Shown here: positions 57,599 to 64,000 of the stretch, in pieces
Position numbering within the stretch: the first letter of the stretch is position 1
How the letters are laid out: every line of letters begins with the position of its first letter
Assembly: GCA_030430565.1 (NCBI GenBank)
Contig: JAUIKS010000012.1
Coordinates: 62,001-126,000 of the forward strand
DNA from: Polyangia bacterium
GTDB taxonomy: Bacteria > Myxococcota_A > Polyangia > Nannocystales > Nannocystaceae
Length of the DNA: 64,000 bases
Direction of reading: 5' to 3'
Translations under genes and position numbers: made by a program
Notes under the pieces: generated by a model
Databases searched by the model: none
The model's input: only the letters and a program-made list of their open reading frames with translations
What the model was told of the DNA's origin: nothing

Positions 57599-59791
57599 AT
57601 GAGCAGAGCACAAGCGCGACACCAGGCGATTCGGACAGCGCAGACGTGGAAGGAGCGCTTCGACGGGAGAGAGGGCGCGACGCCGCCGGTCGACCAGATC
57701 TTCGGCAGCAACGTCTTCGGCCTCCGGAAGATGCGGGAGCGGCTGCCGAAGGCGACCTACAAGGCCATCGTGGCGACGATCGAGCGCGGCAAGTCGCTGG
57801 CCCCCGAGGTCGCCGACATCGTCGCGGCGGCCATGAAGGACTGGGCGATCGAGCAGGGCGCGACGCGCTTCACCCACTGGTTCCAGCCGCTGACGGGGAC
57901 CACCGCCGAGAAGCACGACTCGCTGATCGTCGCGGACGGCCAGGGGCACGTGCTCTACAGCCTGTCCGGCGCGGACCTGACCCAGGGCGAGCCCGACGCG
58001 TCGAGCTTCCCCTCCGGCGGGCTGCGGGCGACCTTCGAGGCGCGCGGCTACACGGCGTGGGACCCCACGAGCCCGGCCTTCATCGTGCGCGCCGAGAACT
58101 CGGCGACGCTGTGCATCCCGACCGCCTTCGTGTCGTGGACCGGCGAGGCGCTCGACAAGAAGACGCCGCTGCTGCGCTCGTGCGACGCGCTCAACAACCA
58201 CGCGAAGCGGATCCTCAAGCTCTTCGGCACCGACGCCGGCGTGAGCCGGGTCGTGACCACGCTGGGCTGCGAGCAGGAGTACTTCCTGATCGATCGCGAC
58301 ATGTATCACGCGCGCCCGGATCTGGTCTCGAGCGGGCGGACCGTGTACGGCGCGTCGCCGCCCAAGGGCCAGCAGCTCGAGGACCACTACTTCGGCGCGA
58401 TCCCCTCGCGCGTGCTCGCGTACATGTCCGAGGTCGAGGAGGAGCTGTATCGGCTCGGCGTGCCGGTGAAGACGCGGCACAACGAGGTCGCGCCGGGGCA
58501 GTACGAGGTCGCGCCGCTGTTCGAGGAGGCCAACGTCGCCTGCGACCACCAGATGGTGCTGATGGAGACGCTCCGGCGGGTCGCGCCGCACTACGGCTTC
58601 GCCTGCCTGCTGCACGAGAAGCCCTTCGCCGGGGTCAACGGCTCGGGCAAGCACTGCAACTGGTCGATGGCGACCGACACGGGCGTCAACCTGCTCGACC
58701 CCCGCGACGACACGCACACCAACATGCAGTTCTTGGTGTTTCTGTGCGCGGTGATCCGCGCGGTCGACGTCCACGCTGACATCCTGCGCGCCTCGATAGC
58801 GAGCGTGGGCAACGATCACCGCCTCGGCGCGAACGAGGCGCCGCCGGCGATCATCTCGATCTTCCTCGGCGACATGCTGACGGACATCATCGACCAGCTC
58901 GAGCGCGGCTCGCCGCGACGGACCATCAAGGGCGGCGCGATCGATCTCGGCGCGCGCACGCTGCCGCGGATCCCGAGGCACTCGGGTGACCGCAACCGCA
59001 CGAGCCCCTTCGCGTTCACGGGCAACAAGTTCGAGTTCCGCGCGGTCGGCTCCTCGGCCTCGGCCTCGTGGCCGGTGACGGTGATCAACACGATCGTCGC
59101 CGAGTCGCTCGACGTGATCGCGACGCAGCTCGAGAAGGCGATGGGCAAGCGGCCCACGGAGTCCAAGCTGCGCAACGCGGTCAAGCGACTGCTCAAGCAG
59201 GTGATCAAGGACCACAAGCGGGTCATCTTCAACGGAGACAACTACAGCGAGGAGTGGGCGGCCGAGGCGGCCGAGCGCGGCCTCGCGAACCTGAAGAACG
59301 TCGCCGACGCGCTCCCGGTGCTCAAGCTGCGGCGCGCGACGAACCTGTTCAAGAAGTACAGCGTCCTGACGCCCTCGGAGCTCGAGAGCCGGCTGCACAT
59401 CCAGCTCGAGGCGTACATCAAGCGCCGCCAGATCGAGGCCGAGGAGATGCTGCAGATCGGGCGCAGGATGCTGCTGCCGGCCGCCCTCGGGCACCAGCGA
59501 CGGCTCGCCGAGACGGTGGTCAAGACCCGCGCCGCGGGCGTCGACTGCGATGTCGAGGCGGCGGCGCTCGAGAGCTTCGTGGGCTTGGTGCAGGACTTCC
59601 GCGCCGCGCTGGTGGCCCTCGAGATCGCCAACGGTCACGAGGACGAGCCGATCAAGCACGCGAAGGTGATCGCAAAGAATACCCTCCCGCTGATGGAGGC
59701 GCTGCGCGACGCCGGCGACGCGCTCGAGGCCCACGTCGAGCACAAGCTCTGGCCGCTGCCGAGCTACCACGAGATGCTGTCGATCCGCTGA
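57599..59791 (+). CDS. glnN: glutamine synthetase type III
   Basis: 730 residues from ATG 57599 (GGGAG upstream), the size of GS-III (about 700-730, against ~470 for GS-I). GS-III features: N-terminal VDQIFGSNVFGLRKMRERLP, FTHWFQPLTGTTAEKHDS, FPSGGLRATFEARGYTAWDP, CEQEYFLIDRDMY, TRHNEVAPGQYEVAP and HEKPFAGVNGSGKHCNWSM (catalytic core), then a long C-terminal helical region. It makes glutamine from glutamate, NH4+ and ATP as a dodecamer. The upstream 14-bp palindrome may bind a nitrogen regulator. An intrinsic terminator follows at 59813-59851. Confidence 0.95.
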   Translation: MSRAQARHQAIRTAQTWKERFDGREGATPPVDQIFGSNVFGLRKMRERLPKATYKAIVATIERGKSLAPEVADIVAAAMKDWAIEQGATRFTHWFQPLTGTTAEKHDSLIVADGQGHVLYSLSGADLTQGEPDASSFPSGGLRATFEARGYTAWDPTSPAFIVRAENSATLCIPTAFVSWTGEALDKKTPLLRSCDALNNHAKRILKLFGTDAGVSRVVTTLGCEQEYFLIDRDMYHARPDLVSSGRTVYGASPPKGQQLEDHYFGAIPSRVLAYMSEVEEELYRLGVPVKTRHNEVAPGQYEVAPLFEEANVACDHQMVLMETLRRVAPHYGFACLLHEKPFAGVNGSGKHCNWSMATDTGVNLLDPRDDTHTNMQFLVFLCAVIRAVDVHADILRASIASVGNDHRLGANEAPPAIISIFLGDMLTDIIDQLERGSPRRTIKGGAIDLGARTLPRIPRHSGDRNRTSPFAFTGNKFEFRAVGSSASASWPVTVINTIVAESLDVIATQLEKAMGKRPTESKLRNAVKRLLKQVIKDHKRVIFNGDNYSEEWAAEAAERGLANLKNVADALPVLKLRRATNLFKKYSVLTPSELESRLHIQLEAYIKRRQIEAEEMLQIGRRMLLPAALGHQRRLAETVVKTRAAGVDCDVEAAALESFVGLVQDFRAALVALEIANGHEDEPIKHAKVIAKNTLPLMEALRDAGDALEAHVEHKLWPLPSYHEMLSIR

Positions 59792-59812
59792 TTCGACGGA
59801 CCCGACGAGACG

Positions 59813-59851
59813 AGGGACGCGGTGATTTGGCCGCGTCCCTTGTCTTGGTTT
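59813..59851 (+). terminator. intrinsic terminator after glnN
   Basis: Perfect 10-bp stem agggacgcgg / ccgcgtccct with loop tgatttgg, followed by tgtcttggttt (T-rich). Confidence 0.75.
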
Positions 59852-59867
59852 AACGTCTTGGTTTAAC
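59842..59867. repeat. 13-bp tandem direct repeat gtcttggtttaac x2
   Basis: Two perfect adjacent copies just after the glnN terminator. The second contains the stop codon (TAA, minus strand) of the small membrane protein gene. Confidence 0.85.
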
Positions 59868-60291
59868 GCTCGCCCAGGCGCAGCTGGGTGAGCTGAGCGC
59901 CCGCGAGCGCCATCGGGAAGAAGGTCGCCAGGTTGATGATCGCGAACCACGTCGGGTGCGGGATCGAGCGGAGGTTGAGGATCGCCGCGAGCGTGAGCAG
60001 CCCGCCGAGGATCAACACCGGCGTCCGCAGCTGCCGCGGCGTGACCGGCTGCATCATCATGACCTTCGCGGTGACGAAGCCGCCCATGAGGGTGCCGACC
60101 GCGTAGCCGAGCAAGACGAGGAACATCGCGGTCTGCGGCAGCGTGTTGATGTAGGCCGCGAGCTCCTCGGGGTTGTTGAGGTCGAGGCCAGGAGGCGGCG
60201 GGAACAGGGCGCCGCTCGTCCCCTGAAACAGCATGAAGAACACGACCGCGACGGCCAGGCCGGCGAGCACCGAGAGAATTCGACGAGCCAT
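59863..60291 (-). CDS. small four-helix membrane protein
   Basis: 142 residues. Four predicted TM helices: ILSVLAGLAVAVVFFMLF, AMFLVLLGYAVGTLMGGFVTAKVMM, PVLILGGLLTLAAILNL and WFAIINLATFFPMALAGAQL. A Pro-rich loop (PPPPGLDLNNPEELAAYINTLP) lies between helices 1 and 2. The family is unrecognised, but the pattern is common in small hypothetical inner-membrane proteins. It converges on glnN and shares the 13-bp repeat at its end. Function unknown. Confidence 0.75.
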   Translation of the reverse strand: MARRILSVLAGLAVAVVFFMLFQGTSGALFPPPPGLDLNNPEELAAYINTLPQTAMFLVLLGYAVGTLMGGFVTAKVMMMQPVTPRQLRTPVLILGGLLTLAAILNLRSIPHPTWFAIINLATFFPMALAGAQLTQLRLGER

Positions 60292-60347
60292 GCGTCAAGA
60301 GTCGAGCGAGGCTCTGTGTATCGTCAAGTACTTCGCGGGCCAGGGGG

Positions 60348-61094
60348 TCAGTTGTTTTTGCTGCTTGCTGCCGACGCTGCGACCTGGACCACTCGATCTT
60401 CTTCTTGGCACCAAGCGGTCAGCGCTCCGCCGTAGACGCACGCGGAGTCGAGCCCGAGGGTCCGCGGGCCGCGGTAGTGCCCGCGCCAGGCCCAGTGCCC
60501 GTGGACGACGAGCGCGTCGCCGGAGTACAGCTGATCCCAGGGCTGAAAGGGCGGCGGGCAGTCCTCGGGCGCCCGGTCGAAGCGCGAGCGCTCGCCGTCC
60601 GCAGTACAGCAGCGCACGCGCGTGGCGAAGCTGACCTCGGGGCGCTCGAGCCAGGAGTCGTCGTGCTCGGCGTCGTTGATGCGCCGCGCGACGGCGTGGA
60701 GCTGACCCCGCCAGCGCGGGTCGAGGCCCGCGTGCACCGCCCAGACGTCACGGACGCCAGCGCCGCCGCCGGCTTGAAACGCGAGCACCGGCAGCGCGCG
60801 GAGCCGCGCGAGCAGCTCGTCGCCGTCGTGGGCGTCAAACAGCTCCTGCAGCGTGTCGCGCTTGCGCGGCCACACGCCCGCGCGCACCAGCAGCGCGTAG
60901 ACCTCGTGATTCCCGAGCACGCCCCGCCCGCCGACGTCACGCCACAGCCGCAGCGTGGCGAGCGAGTCGGGCCCGCGGTTGAGCAGGTCCCCCAGGCACC
61001 ACAGCTCGTCGCGCGCGGGGTCGTAGCGGATGGCCTTCAGCAGGCGTTCGAATTCACGCGCGCAGCCCTGGATGTCGCCGATGTACCAGCGCAC
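60348..61094 (-). CDS. apaH: ApaH-like symmetrical bis(5'-nucleosyl)-tetraphosphatase
   Basis: 248 residues from GTG 61094, placed directly before RWYIGDIQGC and 6 nt after a TACCTT hexamer; the longer frame to 61151 starts in basic sequence. PPP-family metallophosphatase motifs: GDIQGCAREFERLL (GDxHG-like, with Gln for His), LWCLGDLLNRGPDSLATL (GDxxxRGPxS), VLGNHEVYAL (GNHE), VHAGLDPRW and VHGHWA. The spacing and 'Y.PARDELWCLGDLLNRGP' agree with ApaH, which splits Ap4A into two ADP. Other PPP phosphatases are possible. Gln in place of His in the first motif is unusual and should weaken one metal ligand. Confidence 0.75.
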   Translation of the reverse strand: MRWYIGDIQGCAREFERLLKAIRYDPARDELWCLGDLLNRGPDSLATLRLWRDVGGRGVLGNHEVYALLVRAGVWPRKRDTLQELFDAHDGDELLARLRALPVLAFQAGGGAGVRDVWAVHAGLDPRWRGQLHAVARRINDAEHDDSWLERPEVSFATRVRCCTADGERSRFDRAPEDCPPPFQPWDQLYSGDALVVHGHWAWRGHYRGPRTLGLDSACVYGGALTAWCQEEDRVVQVAASAASSKNN

Positions 61095-61100
61095 GGGCGG

Positions 61101-61106
61101 AAGGTA
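61101..61106 (-). promoter_or_regulatory. candidate -10 (TACCTT) of apaH-like gene
   Basis: gcTACCTT (minus) ends 6 nt before GTG 61094. It forms a divergent pair with TACGCT at 61168. Confidence 0.4.
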
Positions 61107-61167
61107 GCAAAGCCGCGGGGAGTTTCGCGGGCGAACTGTCTTTTTCGTCACGCGGGCCGTGACGGGC

Positions 61168-61173
61168 TACGCT
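61168..61173 (+). promoter_or_regulatory. candidate -10 (TACGCT)
   Basis: gcTACGCT ends 6 nt before GTG 61180, arguing for that start over GTG 61159. Confidence 0.4.
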
Positions 61174-61179
61174 GTATTC

Positions 61180-62073
61180 GTGTCACCCCGCGCTCGCTCG
61201 CTCTGGATCGTCGTGTTGTTCGCGCTGTGGTCCCTCGAGTGGGTGTTCTCGTGGTCGAGCGCGCTCGGCTGGGTCGCCGCGCCGCTGCAGCTCGCCTGGT
61301 GGGTCGGGCTGGCGTACTTCGTCGTCGCTACTCGTCGGCTCCGCGCCCCGGGCTGGCTGCGCACCTGGCTGTGGCTGGCGGCCGCGCTCGCGGTCACGGT
61401 CGCGCGCGCCGTGTGGATCGGCGAGGCCGGCCTGAGCCTGTTCTCGGCGCTCTTCGATACGCCCGAGACGCGCGCGCTGGGGGAGCACCTGCTCGCGCAC
61501 GAGGGCGTGCGCGCTTTCGACGCGGTCTTCACGTCGATGTTCCTGGGCCTGCTGGTCGGCTTCTACGGCGCGTGCGAGGCGGTGTTCATCGCGATCGCGG
61601 GCGGCCTGACGGCGCTGCTTGACGGCTCGCGCCGCGCTGCCCGCGTCGGCTGGGTCAAGCGCGCGGCGGTCGTGCTCGTCCAGGGGCCGATGGTGTTCTT
61701 GTTGTTGTTCGCCGGGTTGTCGGCGATCGCCGGGGCGCTGGGCGCGTGGGTTCACCCCGAGTCCACGGCCGCGGGGGCGCGCCCGATCGCGCAGCTCCCA
61801 GGGCAGGTCGCGGCGATCGGCGTTGGGCTGTGGGCGCTCGCGCTCGCGCAGCTTCGGTGGTTCGCCGTGCTCGCGCGCGGTCGCGTGGGCGCGCGGCTGT
61901 GTCTCGGGGCGCTCGGGCTCGCCGTGACCGCGACGCTCGTCTACCTCACCGGGCCGGACGCGCGCGGCGTCGCGCTCGGGCTCGTCTGGCTCATCGTTCA
62001 GGTGGGGGCGCTCGCGTGGGCGCGGCCCAGGCCGGCGGCGGCGAGCGAAGAGCTGTCGAAGCGGACAGGTTGA
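61180..62073 (+). CDS. polytopic membrane protein, unknown
   Basis: 297 residues from GTG 61180. About seven hydrophobic helices: LWIVVLFALWSLEWVFSW, LQLAWWVGLAYFVVAT, WLWLAAALAVTVARAVW, SMFLGLLVGFYGACEAVFIAIAG, AAVVLVQGPMVFLLLFAGLSAIAGAL, VAAIGVGLWALALAQL and LCLGALGLAVTATLVYLTG / VALGLVWLIVQVGALAW. Loops are short and basic. No transporter or enzyme motif was recognised. It is divergent from the apaH-like gene and converges on the copper monooxygenase-like gene with an 8-bp gap. Confidence 0.7.
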   Translation: MSPRARSLWIVVLFALWSLEWVFSWSSALGWVAAPLQLAWWVGLAYFVVATRRLRAPGWLRTWLWLAAALAVTVARAVWIGEAGLSLFSALFDTPETRALGEHLLAHEGVRAFDAVFTSMFLGLLVGFYGACEAVFIAIAGGLTALLDGSRRAARVGWVKRAAVVLVQGPMVFLLLFAGLSAIAGALGAWVHPESTAAGARPIAQLPGQVAAIGVGLWALALAQLRWFAVLARGRVGARLCLGALGLAVTATLVYLTGPDARGVALGLVWLIVQVGALAWARPRPAAASEELSKRTG

Positions 62074-62081
62074 GCGGGCGG

Positions 62082-63563
62082 CTAGGGGTCGACGAGCGAG
62101 CGCGGGTACGCGATACCGTAGACCCCGAGGCACATCTCGTCGAGCGTCTCGTCGCCCAGGTAGACGTCGATCGGCGCGTCGAGCCCGAACTCGTCGAGCG
62201 CCTCGACGACGTAGGGGTTGGACATGCTGTTGTTGTAGGTGCAGCGCAGGTAGAGGAGGTCGCCCGCCTTAAACGTCGGGAGCTGGTCGAACTCGACGTC
62301 GTAGGCGTAGCCGCGCTGCCACTCGAAGCTGTAGTTCGGGGTCTGCAGCAGGCACTCTTTCTCGGGCTGCAGGAGGCCCGGGTCGGGGCGCTGGATGCCG
62401 AGCAGCATGTCGACGCCGACGTAGTGCATGTGCGAGGCGATCGACCAGATCTTTATCTCGGGGATCCCGTTGTCGATCTCGTAGAACATCTCCTCGGTGT
62501 GCGCGGTCGCGCCGGCCGGGATGCGGAACTCCTTGCCGTCGTCGTCGTTGGGCCCGGGGAGCAGATGGAAGCCCTCGAAGTTCCCGATCAGGAACAGCTC
62601 GGAGACGAAGTCGGGCAGGCCGTCGTGCCACTTGAGGTCGAGCGCGGTGCCGGGGTCGACCTCGGCGCCCGCGCCGGTCGGGTGGTAGTGGATGTTGACG
62701 ATCAGGCGGCTGCCGGCGGTGAGCCGGAACGCGGCGTTCTCCGGCGGCGTGTTCGGCGTCGCGCCGGGGGCCCAGGCGGCGACGAGCGAGTCGCCCTGGA
62801 TGCCGCCGCCGGGGCACTCGTACCAGCCGTCCTCGCCCGCGGTCTGCTCGCTCGAGGCGTTGTCGTCCGTGAACACGAGCACGTGGTGGACGATCTTCTC
62901 GTTGCCGGGCACGACCTGCAGCGCCGCGAGGTAGGCGTCCTCCTCGAGCTGCGGGTCGAGCACGAAGCAGAGGAAGCGGTCGGAGTTGCCCTCGATCGTG
63001 ACCGCGGACTTCGGCGTGAGCGTGGTGTCGGCGTCCTCGAGCGCGAGCGACGGGCGCTCGGGCACGGGCGCGGCCTCGGCCGGGTCGCCCTCGGGCGCGC
63101 CGGCGTCCGCCCACTCGCGCAGCAGGACCTGCTCCGCGTCGCTGAGGCGCGTGTCGTCTTTGAAGCCGAAGCGGGGCTCACACTCCTCGGTCTCGTCGGC
63201 GCCGAAGGGCGGCATGGAGCCCGACTCCACCGCGTCGGCGAGCAGCGGGGCCCACTGCGCGGCGGCGTCGTAGCGGTCGAGCGCGAACGGGGCGATCCCG
63301 CCGTCCTCGTGGCAGCCGCTGCAGCTGCTGATGACGATCGGCGCGATGTCTCGATGCCACGTCGGCGGGTCGAGCAGCTCGGGGGCGCCGCTGCTCGACG
63401 CGCTCTCACCCTCGGTGGCGCTCGCGGCCTCGGTCTCGCCCGCGCTCCCGTCGACGTCGGTCTCGCTGCCCGCCGGCCCGCCGCTGCAGGCCGCGAGCGC
63501 GGCGCTCAGCGGAAGCGCGAGGAAGAACAATTGACCAGGGTGTACGCGCAAATTCGAAGCCAC
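62082..63563 (-). CDS. cytochrome c / copper type II monooxygenase-like lipoprotein
   Basis: 493 residues from GTG 63563, 9 nt after TACTGT. Lipobox ALAAC; Ser/Glu/Ala linker. A cytochrome-like CxxCH (SSCSGCHEDGG) follows with PPFGADE, the pattern of a c-type haem domain with a possible axial ligand. The remaining ~330 residues resemble the copper type II, ascorbate-dependent (PHM/dopamine beta-monooxygenase-like) fold. It has an adjacent His pair (EKIVHHVLVF) and NIHYHPTG for one copper, and SIASHMHYVGVDML for the second (HxH), with Cys-rich late strands (CTYNNSMSNP). A periplasmic electron-transfer/hydroxylation role is inferred; substrate unknown. An alternative is a 'planctomycete-type' cytochrome with a beta-sandwich tail. 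Confidence 0.7.
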   Translation of the reverse strand: MASNLRVHPGQLFFLALPLSAALAACSGGPAGSETDVDGSAGETEAASATEGESASSSGAPELLDPPTWHRDIAPIVISSCSGCHEDGGIAPFALDRYDAAAQWAPLLADAVESGSMPPFGADETEECEPRFGFKDDTRLSDAEQVLLREWADAGAPEGDPAEAAPVPERPSLALEDADTTLTPKSAVTIEGNSDRFLCFVLDPQLEEDAYLAALQVVPGNEKIVHHVLVFTDDNASSEQTAGEDGWYECPGGGIQGDSLVAAWAPGATPNTPPENAAFRLTAGSRLIVNIHYHPTGAGAEVDPGTALDLKWHDGLPDFVSELFLIGNFEGFHLLPGPNDDDGKEFRIPAGATAHTEEMFYEIDNGIPEIKIWSIASHMHYVGVDMLLGIQRPDPGLLQPEKECLLQTPNYSFEWQRGYAYDVEFDQLPTFKAGDLLYLRCTYNNSMSNPYVVEALDEFGLDAPIDVYLGDETLDEMCLGVYGIAYPRSLVDP

Positions 63564-63572
63564 GGCACCTAC

Positions 63573-63578
63573 ACAGTA
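63573..63578 (-). promoter_or_regulatory. candidate -10 (TACTGT)
   Basis: ggTACTGT ends 9 nt before GTG 63563. The flanking gcgtgcggtactgtg is the same as that before the NRDE gene. Confidence 0.4.
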
Positions 63579-63702
63579 CCGCACGCGGGGGAGCGCTCGA
63601 CCGGCGGCGCCGGCGCGATCACGCGCGCGGCGTGACATCGGCGTGACGCTAGGAGTGTCTGAGTCATCCGCGCGGCGCCGTGCGCCGCCAGGAGCGCCGC
63701 TC

Positions 63703-64000
63703 CTAGGGCGTCGTGACGACGACCTCGGCCTCGACCTCGTCGAGCGTGTACGTGTTCTGCCCGTGGTTGTGCAGGTGGAAGTAGACGGGGGTCCCGGCGG
63801 GCGCGTCGACGCCGGCGGTCAGCTCGTCCTCCTGGAGCACCATCGCCGGACCGGGGATCGTGAGTTCGCGCTCCCACACGATCGCGTCGCCGACCTGCAG
63901 CGCGACGTGGGCGGTCGCGGGCGCGGGCGCGATGAGGTCGAAGTAACGAAGCTCCAAGCGCATGGGTGTATCTGGGGTCATGTCGACGAGCGCGGGCTGC
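63703..64000 (-). CDS. C-terminal part of an unknown protein (5' end off window)
   Basis: The frame is open to the right edge, so only the last ~99 residues are seen. ATG 63981 could be a start but the frame continues upstream (QPALVDMTPDTPMRLELRYFD). The sequence is beta-rich (RLELRYFDLIAPAPATAHVALQVGD; TPVYFHLHNHGQNTYTLDEVEAEVV), like the last strands of a secreted beta-sandwich or copper-monooxygenase-type domain, and may be functionally tied to the neighbour at 62082. A hairpin aggagc-gcc-gctcct (63690-63704) overlaps the stop codon. Confidence 0.55.
   Translation of the reverse strand, partial: QPALVDMTPDTPMRLELRYFDLIAPAPATAHVALQVGDAIVWERELTIPGPAMVLQEDELTAGVDAPAGTPVYFHLHNHGQNTYTLDEVEAEVVVTTP

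Noticed and set aside
57395..60298. 967-residue minus-strand ORF opposite glnN
   Set aside because: Antisense of a well-conserved GS-III; composition typical of GC-rich shadows.
1..64000. tRNA, rRNA, CRISPR arrays, insertion sequences, prophage
   Set aside because: None recognised on either strand; the tail-like gene and excisionase are isolated.

Overview
The window is high-GC DNA (roughly 70 % by eye) from a gliding, predatory-type myxobacterium, most likely in or near the Nannocystineae (Myxococcota). This rests on five Hanks-type Ser/Thr kinases with WD40, TPR or multi-TM tails, about a dozen lipoproteins whose lipobox Cys is followed by long Thr/Ser/Gly/Asp-rich linkers, an FHA + AgmX/PglI-C protein of the Glt/Agl type, a bactofilin and a type III glutamine synthetase. 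No rRNA, tRNA, CRISPR array or insertion sequence was recognised. The window is ordinary chromosome with many single-gene units.

Layout. 1-2.6 kb: 3'-truncated WD40 kinase (-). 2.8-9.9 kb: a hypothetical with a probable frameshift, a secreted phage-tail-tube-like protein, an LRR protein, and an ECF sigma / membrane TPR protein / Cys-rich lipoprotein cluster. 10-16.3 kb: charged-repeat lipoprotein, Tat-exported PhoD-like phosphatase, lipoproteins and a carboxypeptidase-regulatory-like repeat protein. 16.3-23.1 kb: two kinases, a zinc-ribbon protein and a GIDE-like membrane protein. 23.2-30 kb: lipoprotein, acyl-CoA dehydrogenase, lipase-like lipoprotein, bactofilin and VWA protein. 30-37.5 kb: two TerB-like proteins, an NRDE/TANGO2 protein, two kinases, glutathione peroxidase, and a translationally coupled RbfA-like/RtcB pair. 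38-50 kb: DUF4139-type lipoprotein, HupE/UreJ-like protein, STIG/LamG lipoprotein, a third TerB-like protein, GltG-like FHA protein, hybrid histidine kinase and YHS lipoprotein. 50.5-64 kb: lipoprotein, an AhpD-like gene with an in-frame TGA, a PARP1-like ADP-ribosyltransferase, GntR regulator plus CaiB-type CoA-transferase, GS-III, an ApaH-like phosphatase, and a cytochrome c/copper monooxygenase-like lipoprotein.

Two observations stand out. First, at 51583-52149 an AhpD-family peroxidase has TGA exactly where the second Cys of the CxxC motif belongs (E67-x11-C79-xx-U82-xxx-H86), with a 7-bp hairpin 17 nt downstream that fits a bacterial SECIS, so this is probably a selenoprotein. Second, a directional 19-bp box (nATGTC-N7-TCATGT, i.e. 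CATGT direct repeats 14 bp apart) lies in AT-rich islands upstream of all three TerB-like genes, two kinases, the bactofilin, the YHS lipoprotein and a hypothetical gene, always oriented toward the gene. It may define an undescribed regulon linking stress-type TerB proteins, kinases and cytoskeleton.

A third pattern is a G(C/G)TAnnnT hexamer 5-15 nt before many start codons, suggesting that leaderless transcription is common here and helping to choose several starts.
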